Shown one piece after another: positions 1 through 9,010 of a stretch of 20,726 bases of DNA. The translations under genes were made by a program, and so were the position numbers. Under the pieces are notes generated by a model that saw nothing but the letters and a program-made list of their open reading frames with translations, ran no database searches and had not been told where the DNA came from. How positions within the stretch are numbered: position 1 is the stretch's first letter; every line of letters begins with the position of its first letter. The DNA comes from Thoreauomyces humboldtii (Eukaryota; Chytridiomycota; Chytridiomycetes; Spizellomycetales; Powellomycetaceae), in the NCBI GenBank assembly GCA_027596035.1, contig JADGJA010000378.1:1-20726 (forward strand), read 5' to 3'.

Positions 1-608
1 GCCTCAAGTACTTCCTTCTAGTCGGTCCTGCTGCTCGTAAAAATAGCGTGTTCTAACCGCGTCTCGAAACGTCGAGGAGGGAGCAGGTCAAAATTCACCG
101 ACTGCGGAGATCAACGGAGACGCGAGGACAGACCGACACCTCAACTTCCCAGTAGAGAATCACAGCAGATCTCACACTGCTTCGAAAACCATGAATACAA
201 ATTGGGGTAGTATATAGGAGAGTAAGACATAAACTTGATCAGTATTTTTCTTGTTGCTCCCAGAGGTGTCACTGTTCGTCCATGGCCCACGCAAAAACAC
301 AGGCAGAATCTTTGGCAGAACATATCCCTATGAGGAGCTTCATCTGTTGGACATGATACCCATGCAGTGGGTGATTGGATCCTTCTCTATCACTTTATCT
401 AGTGGGTCAATAGGCGTTGAGCAATGCAAGCATACCCATAAGGGAGGATCCTCACCGAATGAATTTTAGGCAGCGTTTCATCCAGGTCGGGAAAACCCAA
501 TTTGTCGGAAGTTACGAACCTATAGCGCACACGCACCGACTCGCTTCCGCCTCCACTGCAGTATATCCAGAAAAGGGTCAGACAAGCACGTCGGCAGAAG
601 CAATCGAC
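1..608. other. 5' flank of the acyl-CoA thioesterase gene, no supportable gene
   Basis: No open frame here resembles a known protein, and the short frames on both strands lack supporting features. The frame that becomes exon 1 of the thioesterase gene stays open upstream to an ATG at 459, so 459-608 could be extra N-terminal coding sequence rather than untranslated leader. The stretch otherwise holds presumed promoter and 5' UTR. I see no repeat or RNA gene in it. Confidence 0.5.
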
Positions 609-2357
609 ATGATGTCGTCGCTAGCAGTGTCTTCGATGGTTGGGAGAATCGTGACTTCCGCAACGTGTCCAAGCGCTGCCACCACGTCGGTCGTTCCCCG
701 CCGCGGGTATTGGGAGAGCATCATCTTCCAAAGGAGGCGGCTCTCCTCATCGAAGGGGAGCGCTGCTACACCCGGAAGCACTCTCACTCCAAAGATCGAC
801 CAGGGCCGCACGGAAATGCAGGCAGAAGCGGAGGCAAGGCGAAAGTGGATGGTTTTACCGTATGTCCGCGGTAGGACTTCTGCGACCCACAGGTACGGCC
901 GGATGGGTCGCGGCTCGTTTCAGCTAGATGTACGAAGTCAGCAGTCTCACTGCTTGTAGGATGTGGATCAATCGGTATCTTTCCGCCAAAAAGCAACAAG
1001 CCATTGCCACCATTCCGTCAGCCACGAGCCCTTCATCTTCCGCGCCGCCTGCCCCTCGGCTGGTCCTTACGAAACCTATGAAGTCTAGTTACATTGAGGA
1101 GTACCTTCTCTTCAAGAGCGATCCAGACGTCAGGGAGGAATACATTGGCTCGCACGGCGCCATCAGGATGGGAAAAATCTTGGAGGACCTCGATGCTCTG
1201 GCGGGCAGTATCAGTTACTTTCACTGCGATGACGGAATTGCCGAAACCATTCCGTTGAAGATTGTCACCGGTTCGTGATTGACACGCTTTGGTAGGCCCA
1301 TTTCGCCAAATGGCTCATATCTTTGGCGCAGCTAGTCTAGATCGAATCGATCTCCTAAAGCCGATTCCGACGGATCAGGACGTGCGGATGAGTGGACACG
1401 TTACCTGGGTCGGCTCGTCGTCCATGGAAGTCAGCGTCTGGCTGGAGACTGTGATCGGCGGAGCTCCAAAGTCCTCTTCGGAAGGCGAGGCGCAGGCTGG
1501 TGCAGCCTATGGTCTCGGTCAGACGGCCGCCGAACGTCGGGTACCCGGCGAGCCCATTCTCGCAGCAAAGTTCACCATGGTCGCTAGGGATCCCGTCTCT
1601 GGCGGGTCGGCAAAGGTCAACCAGCTAAGCTTGGACACGGAGGAAGAGCGTCGGTTGTTCCGAAGTGGCGCTTCCCATCGTGCGCAGAAGTTGGCCGATA
1701 AGAAGTTCGATTTGTCTTCCACACCGCCATCGTTCGAGGAGATGAAGCTCGTGCACGAGCTTTATCTGGAATACATACAGTATTTGGATCCAACATACGG
1801 AAAGGCTATGCCCGAGGACGTCACGTGGATGAAGGACTCTTTTCAACAAACCCTCGTCAAGTGTGAACCACAGGATCGAAACATTCACGGCAACGTCTTT
1901 GGAGGATATTTGATCCGTCTAGCGTATGAGTTAGCTTCTGCCACCGGTCTCATATTCGCCAAAAGCAGGGTACATTTCGTAGCGCTCGATGATATTAGCT
2001 TTCAGGTGCGCGGTGGTGCGTCGCATTTCTACTTGTCTACACACGCTGACCCACCGGCTGTCTCAATAGAAACCCGTCCATGTGGGATCCCTCCTCTCTC
2101 TAACCTCGCAAGTGGTGTATTCTACAGGGCCCAAATCGCGCTCGTTCCAGGTAAAGGTTCGAGCCGACGTTCTGGACCCCGAGCGGGACCTTCAGTCGAC
2201 CACCAACGTGTTTCACTTTACCTTCGAATCCGAGTCTCCCGTGTCGAGGATCATGCCGCGATCTTACGACGAGAGTATGCGCTATGTAGACGGTCGAAGA
2301 AAGAAGGAACGATGGGAGAGCGTGTCTGAACACAACAAGAGCATCTTTCCCAGATGA
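609..2357 (+). CDS. Mitochondrial acyl-CoA thioesterase, tandem hotdog (ACOT9-like)
   Basis: Hydrolyses acyl-CoA to free fatty acid and CoA; family members related to human ACOT9 act in mitochondria. Proposed exons are 609-859, 960-1270, 1332-2005 and 2070-2357, giving 507 aa. Introns are 860-959 (GTATGT...TTGTAG), 1271-1331 and 2006-2069. The last two are firm: they restore IVTASLDRID and DDISFQKPVHVGSLLSL, matching the ACOT9 pattern. The first hotdog domain starts near residue 126 (SSYIEEYL, then MGKILEDLDALAG at 154-166). The second includes HGNVFGGYLIRLAYELA at 373-389. The start ATGATG at 609/612 is chosen because the next 50 residues look like a mitochondrial presequence: Ser/Ala/Arg-rich, almost no acidic residues, ending near QRRRLSSSK. 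An in-frame ATG at 459 would add 50 residues. Exon 1 and the first intron are inference; the hotdog domains are secure. It converges with MED31, 240 bp away. Confidence 0.85.
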
Positions 2358-2597
2358 CGTTCCGGATCGCGTCGGGCTTGTAGATATGTATTAGCTCTAT
2401 TTTGGCATTAAGTAGCCCTACAATATATTATCGTAATCGCTTATGTGATACGACCGACTGCATAGACGGTTTCAAAAGCATTAACAACCGGTGTCACTTT
2501 GCCTGCAGCGTCCTGGGTCGCGGCATCAACCGCATTTTACGTGGCCAAGCATCGCGCGGGGTCCCAGTAATCAGGCAACGCACCAACTTCCTTGTCA

Positions 2598-3156
2598 TCA
2601 GGCCATTGATGATGGTTCCAACGATGGTGGTTCCAAGTTTATTGCCTCATGACCTTCCGCTATCCTGTTCTTCCTGTAAACCTTCCAGTGGTGATACTCC
2701 TTCTCGTGAATGAATCGGGTCATGTCCGGACCCGCGCATGCGTGTCGGAACCACGGATGCTGAAGCAGCTCGAGTATGTGAAGGGCGTATGGATACGTGA
2801 TGTGCTTTGCGTATTCCGGAGTTCCCCAATAACGCAGGTAGGCGAGATAGTTCAAAAAGGACGGAGAGCAGAAATACTGCTGCTGGGCTAAAACTAGAAA
2901 CCAAAGGGTTTAGGCGTGACGTGGATTGATGATCGAGGAAAAGATCACGTTCCTTACATTGCAGGTACTGAGGATTAGCGAGACACTGCACGAATTCGAG
3001 TTCCAGGGTGAAGCGCTTCCGAGCGTGTTCTTCTGGCTCCGTGTGCACGCCGTCAGAGGATATGAGGGAAGACGGAGTTCGTGGGGGACGAAGTGGCGTG
3101 TTCGTTGCGAAGGCGGGAGAAGCTCCAGTCGAGGACCCGCCATAGGGAGTGGACAT
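2598..3156 (-). CDS. MED31: Mediator of RNA polymerase II transcription subunit 31
   Basis: MED31 (Soh1) is a small conserved subunit of the Mediator middle module, which links activators to RNA polymerase II in the nucleus. There are two exons, 3156-2958 and 2893-2598, with a 64-bp intron (2894-2957). Splicing yields 164 aa and restores the core CLANPQYLQFLAQQQYF. The Med31 domain covers roughly residues 47-145: RFTLELEFVQCLANPQYL, then SFLNYLAYLRYW, EYAKHITYPYALHILELLQ and EYHHWKVYRKNR, all family hallmarks. The first 45 residues are Ser/Pro/Thr-rich and probably disordered. The start is the first ATG in frame after the upstream region and has A at -3. The gene is divergent from VPS51 with about 270 bp between start codons, so the two may share a promoter region. 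Confidence 0.95.
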
Positions 3157-3426
3157 CTTGCCGACGGAATTGGAACTTGAGAGGTGAGGAGAGCGAAATG
3201 GCCGTTGCGACGACGCGAACTTGCCAGGTGCCCGCCGTCCCTCTTCGAAATCTTCCCCATCACGACAAGCATCTGGAAAAGCGAACAGTCGATACTCACA
3301 GAAAGGAGCAATCGATGGCCGATTGTCTGAAGGGACAAACTTCTGCTGGGTCTTTATAGAACTCCTCTTCACCCGTTGCCTCCCGTTCCCGTACCGACCG
3401 AGAACCCAACGCCCGCTAGCAGGACC
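3157..3426. promoter_or_regulatory. Divergent promoter region, MED31 / VPS51
   Basis: These 270 bp separate the start codons of two divergently transcribed housekeeping genes, so both promoters and 5' UTRs must lie here or overlap the neighbouring gene. I do not recognise a clear TATA box or a named operator. The VPS51 frame is open upstream to a TTG at 3376, but the first ATG is at 3427. Confidence 0.5.
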
Positions 3427-6132
3427 ATGCCCGTCACGACGCCAACGGCGCAAGGTTCGCCGCAGAGCCAGCGGTCGGTCGGAGACGGCCCGCAGGCTGG
3501 AGCAATCGAGGAAGACCCAAACAGTAGAGCAGCAGCTCGACAGCGTAAACGCCGGGATATGCTCAAGTCCTACTATGGAATGAGCGGCGACGCAGCGGCA
3601 CCAGCCGTCGCTGCCAAACCCAAAGATGACCCTCTCAACATCGATAACCAAGCCTTCAACGCTGATCTTCATCTTAATAAGCTGCTCAACGAGATGGCGC
3701 TTCCGGACCTCATTCAACGTGACAACGAGCTCGTGACCGAGATAAAGCAGCTGGATGGAGACATGAAGACTCTCGTTTACGAGAATTACAACAAATTCAT
3801 CAGCGCTACCGATACCATCAGGAGAATGAAGGTCAATATAGATGACATGGAGAGTGAGATGGAGATGCTGAACGCCAGCATGACAAAGATCAACGACTCG
3901 AGCGCAAAGATCGACGGAGACCTAGCAGCCGAACGAGCGCGTCTCCATCAGCTGACCGGGGTGGACAACTTGCTCAAGAAACTGCACTTCGTCTTCGAGC
4001 TTCCGACCCGGCTGCGGCAGTGCGTGGATCGTCAGCAGTATGGGCAGGCTGTGCGGCATTATGCTCGAGTGGCAGGCCTTCTCGATCGGTACAAGCATCT
4101 CGCGGCCTTCAGGACCATCACAGACGAGTGCTCGGCCATCGTCGATGGAGTGTCGCGACTTGTCAAGAACAAGTTGCACAATCCTACGTCCTCGTTGGCC
4201 GAAATCGCAGAGAGCGTAGGCTTGCTGCTGAAGCTCAATGCCGCAGCGCCAGTGGATCTAGCTAGAGAGCATCTGCAGGCAGCTTCGGCCCAGCTGGGAA
4301 AAGTCAGAGAGAGGTGTCTTGTGCACATGAATGGCATCAAAACACCGCGAGACGAATCAGTATCGGAGCTATCCGAAGAACCTCTACCGGCAGATGTCCG
4401 CTTGGCCATGGAGAAAATTACCTACCTGGACCAAAACTTTGTCCGGGAGTTCTCCGGATTTGTGGAGGCCTTCAGCGCCTTCTTTTTGAAACCGACCGAA
4501 CCCGTCACGTCGCCGGAAACAAGCATGAAAATGGGTATCCCTGATGCGCGCGTGAACGTCTACGCCAGGCTTTCTCCAGAGCACCAGGTTTCCATCCGAG
4601 CTGAGCTAGTTGTGCTTGTCGACGCACTGACAAAGCAATACATAGAAGAGGTTGATCTTCTTCTTCACATTCCCGAGGATATCACAAAGCTATCACCGCT
4701 CGCTTACATTCATGTGCTGGACCGTATGCACAAGGATGTTCAGGAGATGGAACCTCTCAGACGGATAGGGAGAATGGACAAGCGCGTCAATGCGATGTCA
4801 TTCGAACTTCTGAGCAAGGTTGTCACCGCTGTGTTCGCTAAGATAAAACAGGAATTCTTTGATCGGTATGCGAGGGTCACCGCTGAGGAATCGGACCTCA
4901 ATCGCTTCGTCAAAGAATTGAATACGTGGATGAAGAACACGCTCATCAATCAATACCTACCCATCCTCGAACGTTTTGTCAGTCCCGACATTGACTTCAT
5001 GCGACATTCGGTGTTTGGAACAGATGACATCCTTGATCAGATCCAGCGCGGACTGGACGTCTTCTGGCTCTCCTTCACCGAGGACATGGTCGCTCACAAC
5101 GATCCCAAAGGAGCGACGCGTCCACCTGCTCTTCCGGTCGTCACACTCATGATGTCGCGATCCGCGCTTGACCTCTCTCTTGGAACGGTCGAAGGCGTCA
5201 TGTCGGCGTATACGGACGTTTTATTTTCTCGGAAGGGCGATGCGATCCAACCTCAACCTGTGGCGACGGCGAGAAGCAGACCGCACCTTCAGGTTGTTAC
5301 AGCAAGCGGGGGCACGGGGCGCGGGCCGCAGCCGACCCACGTTTCGGGCACTTCGGACGAGACCATGCACCGTGCTCGCGACATCTCTGGCATATGCAAA
5401 GTCACCGGACAGAAGCTGCTCACCGCTTACGTGGACAGGTTGGCAACCGAGCTGACGGAGGCGGTGCAGGTGCACCTTGACACCCATGACTGGCAGCATG
5501 GCCGGACGGACGAGCCTACGGCCGTATGCACCACCTGGGTCCACGTCTTGGATGCCATGCACAAGGTCGAGACGGACGTCGGACAGCTGTATCCGGACGA
5601 TCGTGCGGCTGGTGCCAGGGCACCTGCCATGAGGACGAAACCCGGCGTAGCAGGCATCGGAGGAGGCGGCCACTCTCGAGCTGGATCATCCTCCCAGCAA
5701 CCCACGTCATCTTCCGGTTCATCGTTCCGAGGCGGGGCACCCGCCAATGCCGCTGCTAAGGGTGGAAAGTTCGATCCCCTGTGGTCCAACATCGACAAGC
5801 TCTTTGCCGAGCGCGTCGATTACTATGGCCTTGTCGAGATGACCGCTCGCGCGCCTCTTACCGCTGCGACAAAGATCATCCTTAAGTGCTTGATGGAGGA
5901 GACTCGACTGCTGTCCTTTGGCAGCACTGGTTTCAAGCAGATGCATCTGGACGTTGAATTTCTAAAGGTGCATCTGTGGAGCTTTTGCGGGGACGAGCGT
6001 CTGTTCAACAGTCTTGTCGACGAAGTACAAACATGCGCTTTCAGGCGCTGCGAGGATCCCAAGCCGCTGGACTTTGGCATTGTGAACGAGATTGTAAGCG
6101 CGTATGAGCCCGGAGCAAGCCGGAGACGGTAG
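3427..6132 (+). CDS. VPS51: GARP/EARP tethering complex subunit Vps51
   Basis: Vps51 is a subunit of GARP (with Vps52, Vps53 and Vps54), which tethers endosome-derived vesicles at the trans-Golgi network, and of the related EARP complex. The gene is a single uninterrupted frame of 901 aa from the first ATG (A at -3). Residues 44-52 (DMLKSYYGM) match the short N-terminal motif typical of the family. The Vps51/Vps67 domain follows at about 70-160, with LPDLIQRDNELVTEIKQLD, LVYENYNKFISATDTIRRMK and then an acidic coiled-coil stretch MESEMEML. The rest is the helical CATCHR-type rod, with a Ser/Gly-rich low-complexity insertion near residues 740-775. Length is similar to animal Vps51 and much longer than the S. 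cerevisiae protein (general knowledge). It is the only reconstructed gene here without an intron. It converges with PPM1, whose stop is 96 bp away. Confidence 0.93.
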   Translation: MPVTTPTAQGSPQSQRSVGDGPQAGAIEEDPNSRAAARQRKRRDMLKSYYGMSGDAAAPAVAAKPKDDPLNIDNQAFNADLHLNKLLNEMALPDLIQRDNELVTEIKQLDGDMKTLVYENYNKFISATDTIRRMKVNIDDMESEMEMLNASMTKINDSSAKIDGDLAAERARLHQLTGVDNLLKKLHFVFELPTRLRQCVDRQQYGQAVRHYARVAGLLDRYKHLAAFRTITDECSAIVDGVSRLVKNKLHNPTSSLAEIAESVGLLLKLNAAAPVDLAREHLQAASAQLGKVRERCLVHMNGIKTPRDESVSELSEEPLPADVRLAMEKITYLDQNFVREFSGFVEAFSAFFLKPTEPVTSPETSMKMGIPDARVNVYARLSPEHQVSIRAELVVLVDALTKQYIEEVDLLLHIPEDITKLSPLAYIHVLDRMHKDVQEMEPLRRIGRMDKRVNAMSFELLSKVVTAVFAKIKQEFFDRYARVTAEESDLNRFVKELNTWMKNTLINQYLPILERFVSPDIDFMRHSVFGTDDILDQIQRGLDVFWLSFTEDMVAHNDPKGATRPPALPVVTLMMSRSALDLSLGTVEGVMSAYTDVLFSRKGDAIQPQPVATARSRPHLQVVTASGGTGRGPQPTHVSGTSDETMHRARDISGICKVTGQKLLTAYVDRLATELTEAVQVHLDTHDWQHGRTDEPTAVCTTWVHVLDAMHKVETDVGQLYPDDRAAGARAPAMRTKPGVAGIGGGGHSRAGSSSQQPTSSSGSSFRGGAPANAAAKGGKFDPLWSNIDKLFAERVDYYGLVEMTARAPLTAATKIILKCLMEETRLLSFGSTGFKQMHLDVEFLKVHLWSFCGDERLFNSLVDEVQTCAFRRCEDPKPLDFGIVNEIVSAYEPGASRRR

Positions 6133-6228
6133 CCGTTTGTCGCCCATATTTTGTCTTTGTAATACAATTTGCGGGAACCGTCTCTCTTTTTTGGATAGAG
6201 GATGAGTACAAGCTGCACGATTGCGATG

Positions 6229-7583
6229 TTATGACTGTGCGGTCGCCCCTCCAAGAGACAGAGTACCATCCCCACCCTTAACACCCCACGAGACGCAGTA
6301 ATGCGCAGAGAGCAGTTGCCACTCCTCAATCTCATCGAAGATCTCGAGTTTGGCAATCCTGAAAGAAAACAACGCATCAGGTCCAGCTGAGAGGTAGCTG
6401 ATGGTATATCGTAAGAGCGAGTACCTTTCTTTCTCTGTCTGCGGCACCGCATACCATACGCTGTTGATGTCCACCGCCTGGTTCTTATCCCAACCACACT
6501 CATGAAACCTCCTTCTCTGGTCCACCAAACCCTTCCACCTCTCCCACCCGAGCAACTCGATGCCTCTTCCCCTGAGATTCTGAAGCATAGTCTGTCCGAA
6601 CGCGTCGTCGGGTTCGATCTGCTCGTACACAAGGAACAGGCCGGTGTCAACCATATCGGAAGCGGCCCGAAGGATCCGTTCCGAGTCAACCGGTGGGATG
6701 TAAATGAGGACGCATTCGGATATGAAAACGGTCGGGAGTGTACGGTCGAAGCCGTGGGAAACGAGGACAGGCGTGATGCTCGTGTCGAACTGGCGAAGGT
6801 CACCTGCGATGAGGTGATAGTCTGAACCATGGAGCTCGGTGCCACCTCCTCCTTTAAAGCGCGTAGAAAAGAAGACGGTTAGGTGATTGGTACCATGAAG
6901 TTGGACCTGGCATTCTAGCTTACCTATCTTGAATTCGCCTACCGCTTCGGAAAGAGGTCGGCTCTTCGCGATGGTCTGCGCCTTCTTCCCTGTGATTTCT
7001 GGGAAGTCGATCTCGAAGTACTTCCGAGGGTTCATGCCGGCAGCCTTCCATGTCGTGTAAAGTGAGTCGAACGACCAATCAATCACGCAAAGGAAGATGA
7101 CCGACCTTCAGCAGAAAGTAACGGGTGTCCGACCCAGCACCAAGCGAGACCACTTGCTTCCCAGATGCCATGCCATCCCCGCTTTTCAGAAACTGATGTA
7201 TCAGAGTATCAAGGGCATTGGAGCGCGCGTATGTGCCTAAGTGCTTGCGACGATACGTCTTTTTAGCTCACAAAAATCAACTTGGGTTTGAACTCGTGCC
7301 ATGTGCGAACCTCGATTGATAACAGGCGGCCGCTTCTGAGCTCGGCCCACGAAAAGCTTTGCGAAGGGATCCCCGAGATATCCTTGGTTCACTGCTGCTC
7401 TAATCACCGAGAGAGAGGGAGCGACATGAGGGGACTGTAGCAGTAACATCCTCCATAAGTGAGTCCTTACAGTCTGCTGACGGCGGCATCATCGTTTGTT
7501 CCTCGTATAACATCGTCTCCTATGAGAACGTGACCTCCAGGACCCCCGTTGGCTGAGCGCTGCTCGCCGTGAAATGAGCTCAT
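6229..7583 (-). CDS. PPM1: Leucine carboxyl methyltransferase (PP2A methyltransferase)
   Basis: Transfers a methyl group from S-adenosylmethionine to the C-terminal leucine carboxylate of the PP2A catalytic subunit, promoting phosphatase holoenzyme assembly. Six exons: 7583-7471, 7399-7311, 7236-7106, 7044-6924, 6851-6425 and 6358-6229 (336 aa). Introns are 71, 74, 61, 72 and 66 bp, all GT-AG; the fourth contains a CTAAC branch-like site. Splicing restores the family signatures in order: IRGTNDDAAVSRLAAVNQGYL (residues 26-46), VINRGTYARSNALD (64-77), the SAM-binding VVSLGAGSDTRYF (96-108), KYFEIDFP (119-126), YHLIAGDLRQ (163-172), ISECVLIY (195-202), and the C-terminal EIEEWQLLSAHYC. Length fits the family. 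The start codon has C at -3, a weaker context than its neighbours. Start codons of PPM1 and the divergent ketopantoate reductase gene are only 96 bp apart. Confidence 0.95.
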
Positions 7584-7679
7584 GCGAATTCGTGTAAACG
7601 GGTGAAATTCGAAGATGATCTCCAGAAACTCCGCGTCTTCTTCGTCAAAACGTTCTCAGACATTTTTCGCATCGTGGCC
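7584..7679. promoter_or_regulatory. Very short divergent promoter, PPM1 / ketopantoate reductase
   Basis: Only 96 bp lie between the two start codons, so core promoter elements and 5' leaders of both genes must be compressed here or extend into each other's first exons. I recognise no canonical TATA box or named binding site. Shared regulation is possible but is inference from spacing alone. Confidence 0.45.
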
Positions 7680-8698
7680 ATGTCATATCCTTCCTCATTA
7701 CACGTTCTCGGTGCGGGTGCTATAGGGTTACTACATGCGCACCGCTTCAGTCATAGGATTGGTACGATACTTGCCAGCAGCGTCTTACCGGAAGCTTTTC
7801 GAGGTCTCATACTTCTGCAGCAACAACGCTGCTACTTCGTCCGCACACCTACGACGCATACATAGAGGCGGGTGCACAAATAACCTTATACGATGAACGC
7901 ACTGCCCAGCCGCAGTGCCTATCAGTCCCAGCGGAAGCGCTTACCGAATTACAGTTGAAGCCGATAACCACGCTCCTACTATGCACCAAAGCCCATGACA
8001 CCGCCGCAGCTCTAGAAGCTGTCCGCCACCGATTACAACCCAAAACAAACATCATCTTGCTCCAGAACGGCGTCCTGGGCGTGCTCGATCGTCTCGGGAG
8101 CTCATCGTTTCCTGGCGTTTTCTACGCCGGGACCACCACGCACGGTGTCTGGCTACGGGATCGCTTCTCTCCCGTCTGGGCTGGGACGGGGGAGACGATC
8201 ATTGGCACGCCCAGCCGGATCTCCGGCGAGCGGACGGACGAGCTGCTCCTCCCAGATGTCGTGACACTGCCATGGCCTGATGCAAGCCGTCAGCTAATCC
8301 GCAAGCATGTCATCAACACGTGCCTGAACCCCCTCGCGACGATTCTAGCTGTACCAAACGGCGCTCTTCTGTCATCAACGTCGGTTCGCCTGATCCGACA
8401 ACTTTGTCAGGAGATTCAGCCCTTGATACCGGTGCTTCATCCGACATGGAAGCCTGGCGTTGAGGAGCTAGTCGCGGAGGTGATCAACGTAGCGGAACTG
8501 ACAAGAAATAACAGGAATTCGATGTGGGTGGATTACGATGCAGGACGTAGGGGGGAAGTAGACAGCATACTGGGATTCTGGGTCACGAAAGCCGAAGAGC
8601 TCGGAACAGACGTTAGCATTGTGCGGTTTCTGTACGAGCTTGTACGCTTCAAGGAGGAGGCCAAGGGCTTGCGGGAAACATCCGTAGGAGTCGCATAG
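7680..8698 (+). CDS. 2-dehydropantoate 2-reductase (ketopantoate reductase)
   Basis: Reduces 2-dehydropantoate to pantoate with NADPH, a step in pantothenate and hence CoA synthesis (ApbA/PanE family; PAN5 in yeast). Two exons, 7680-7761 and 7821-8698, joined across a 59-bp GT-AG intron, give 319 aa. The nucleotide-binding motif VLGAGAIG is at residues 9-16. The splice restores the strand after it, ATTLLLRP, and the frame then runs through LLLCTKAHDT and the NIILLQNGVLG region. The C-terminal domain has the expected catalytic Lys (K189 in IRKHVINTCLNPL), the NPLA...NG element, and NRNSMWVDYDAGRRGEVDS with the substrate-binding Glu (E273). These correspond by motif to E. coli PanE K176 and E256. 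The start is the first ATG in frame (G at -3). The gene converges with the zinc-cluster factor 312 bp away. Confidence 0.93.
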
Positions 8699-9010
8699 AA
8701 GCAATTTCACTTGCATCGCTACAGCGGCACTTATGCTGAAATCTGTTCTTGAGTTGATCAAAAAACTTGGATGGAAGTGCCTCTCTGTTTTGCCTTCGCG
8801 GTTTCTAACACAATACCACAAGGGCAACTTAATCCGAGGAACCGCGAACAGGGGAATTGCGGGACATGAACCATAGTGCTTGACTATCCGTGAGATTTGT
8901 CGTCTGCCCAGATCCTCCCGCTATATATTGGAAAAGGATACGTTTCTCGTAACGCCCAAGTCCTGTCTAAGTAGTACGTCCTACTACGCCAAAAAAGATA
9001 ATCACACCGG
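8699..9010. other. Convergent intergenic region, no gene seen
   Basis: This stretch lies between the stop codons of the ketopantoate reductase gene and the zinc-cluster factor. It should hold both 3' UTRs and polyadenylation sites. A TATATAT stretch sits near 8922-8929. The short minus-strand frame across 8468-8827 is mostly antisense to the reductase and is not supported as a gene. Confidence 0.5.

Noticed and set aside
2647..3717. Single long minus-strand frame (356 codons) covering MED31
   Set aside because: Only the segment 2958-3156 is MED31 exon 1. The rest reads through the intron and the divergent promoter, while spliced MED31 matches the family exactly.
5823..6845. Minus-strand open frame of about 340 codons
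   Set aside because: It is antisense to the 3' end of VPS51 and in the wrong frame across PPM1 exons. Its translation resembles nothing, whereas the other frames give clear orthologues.
7261..7310. tRNA-like GGTTTGAACTC segment
   Set aside because: It lies inside PPM1 intron 2 and lacks any matching acceptor, D or anticodon arm.
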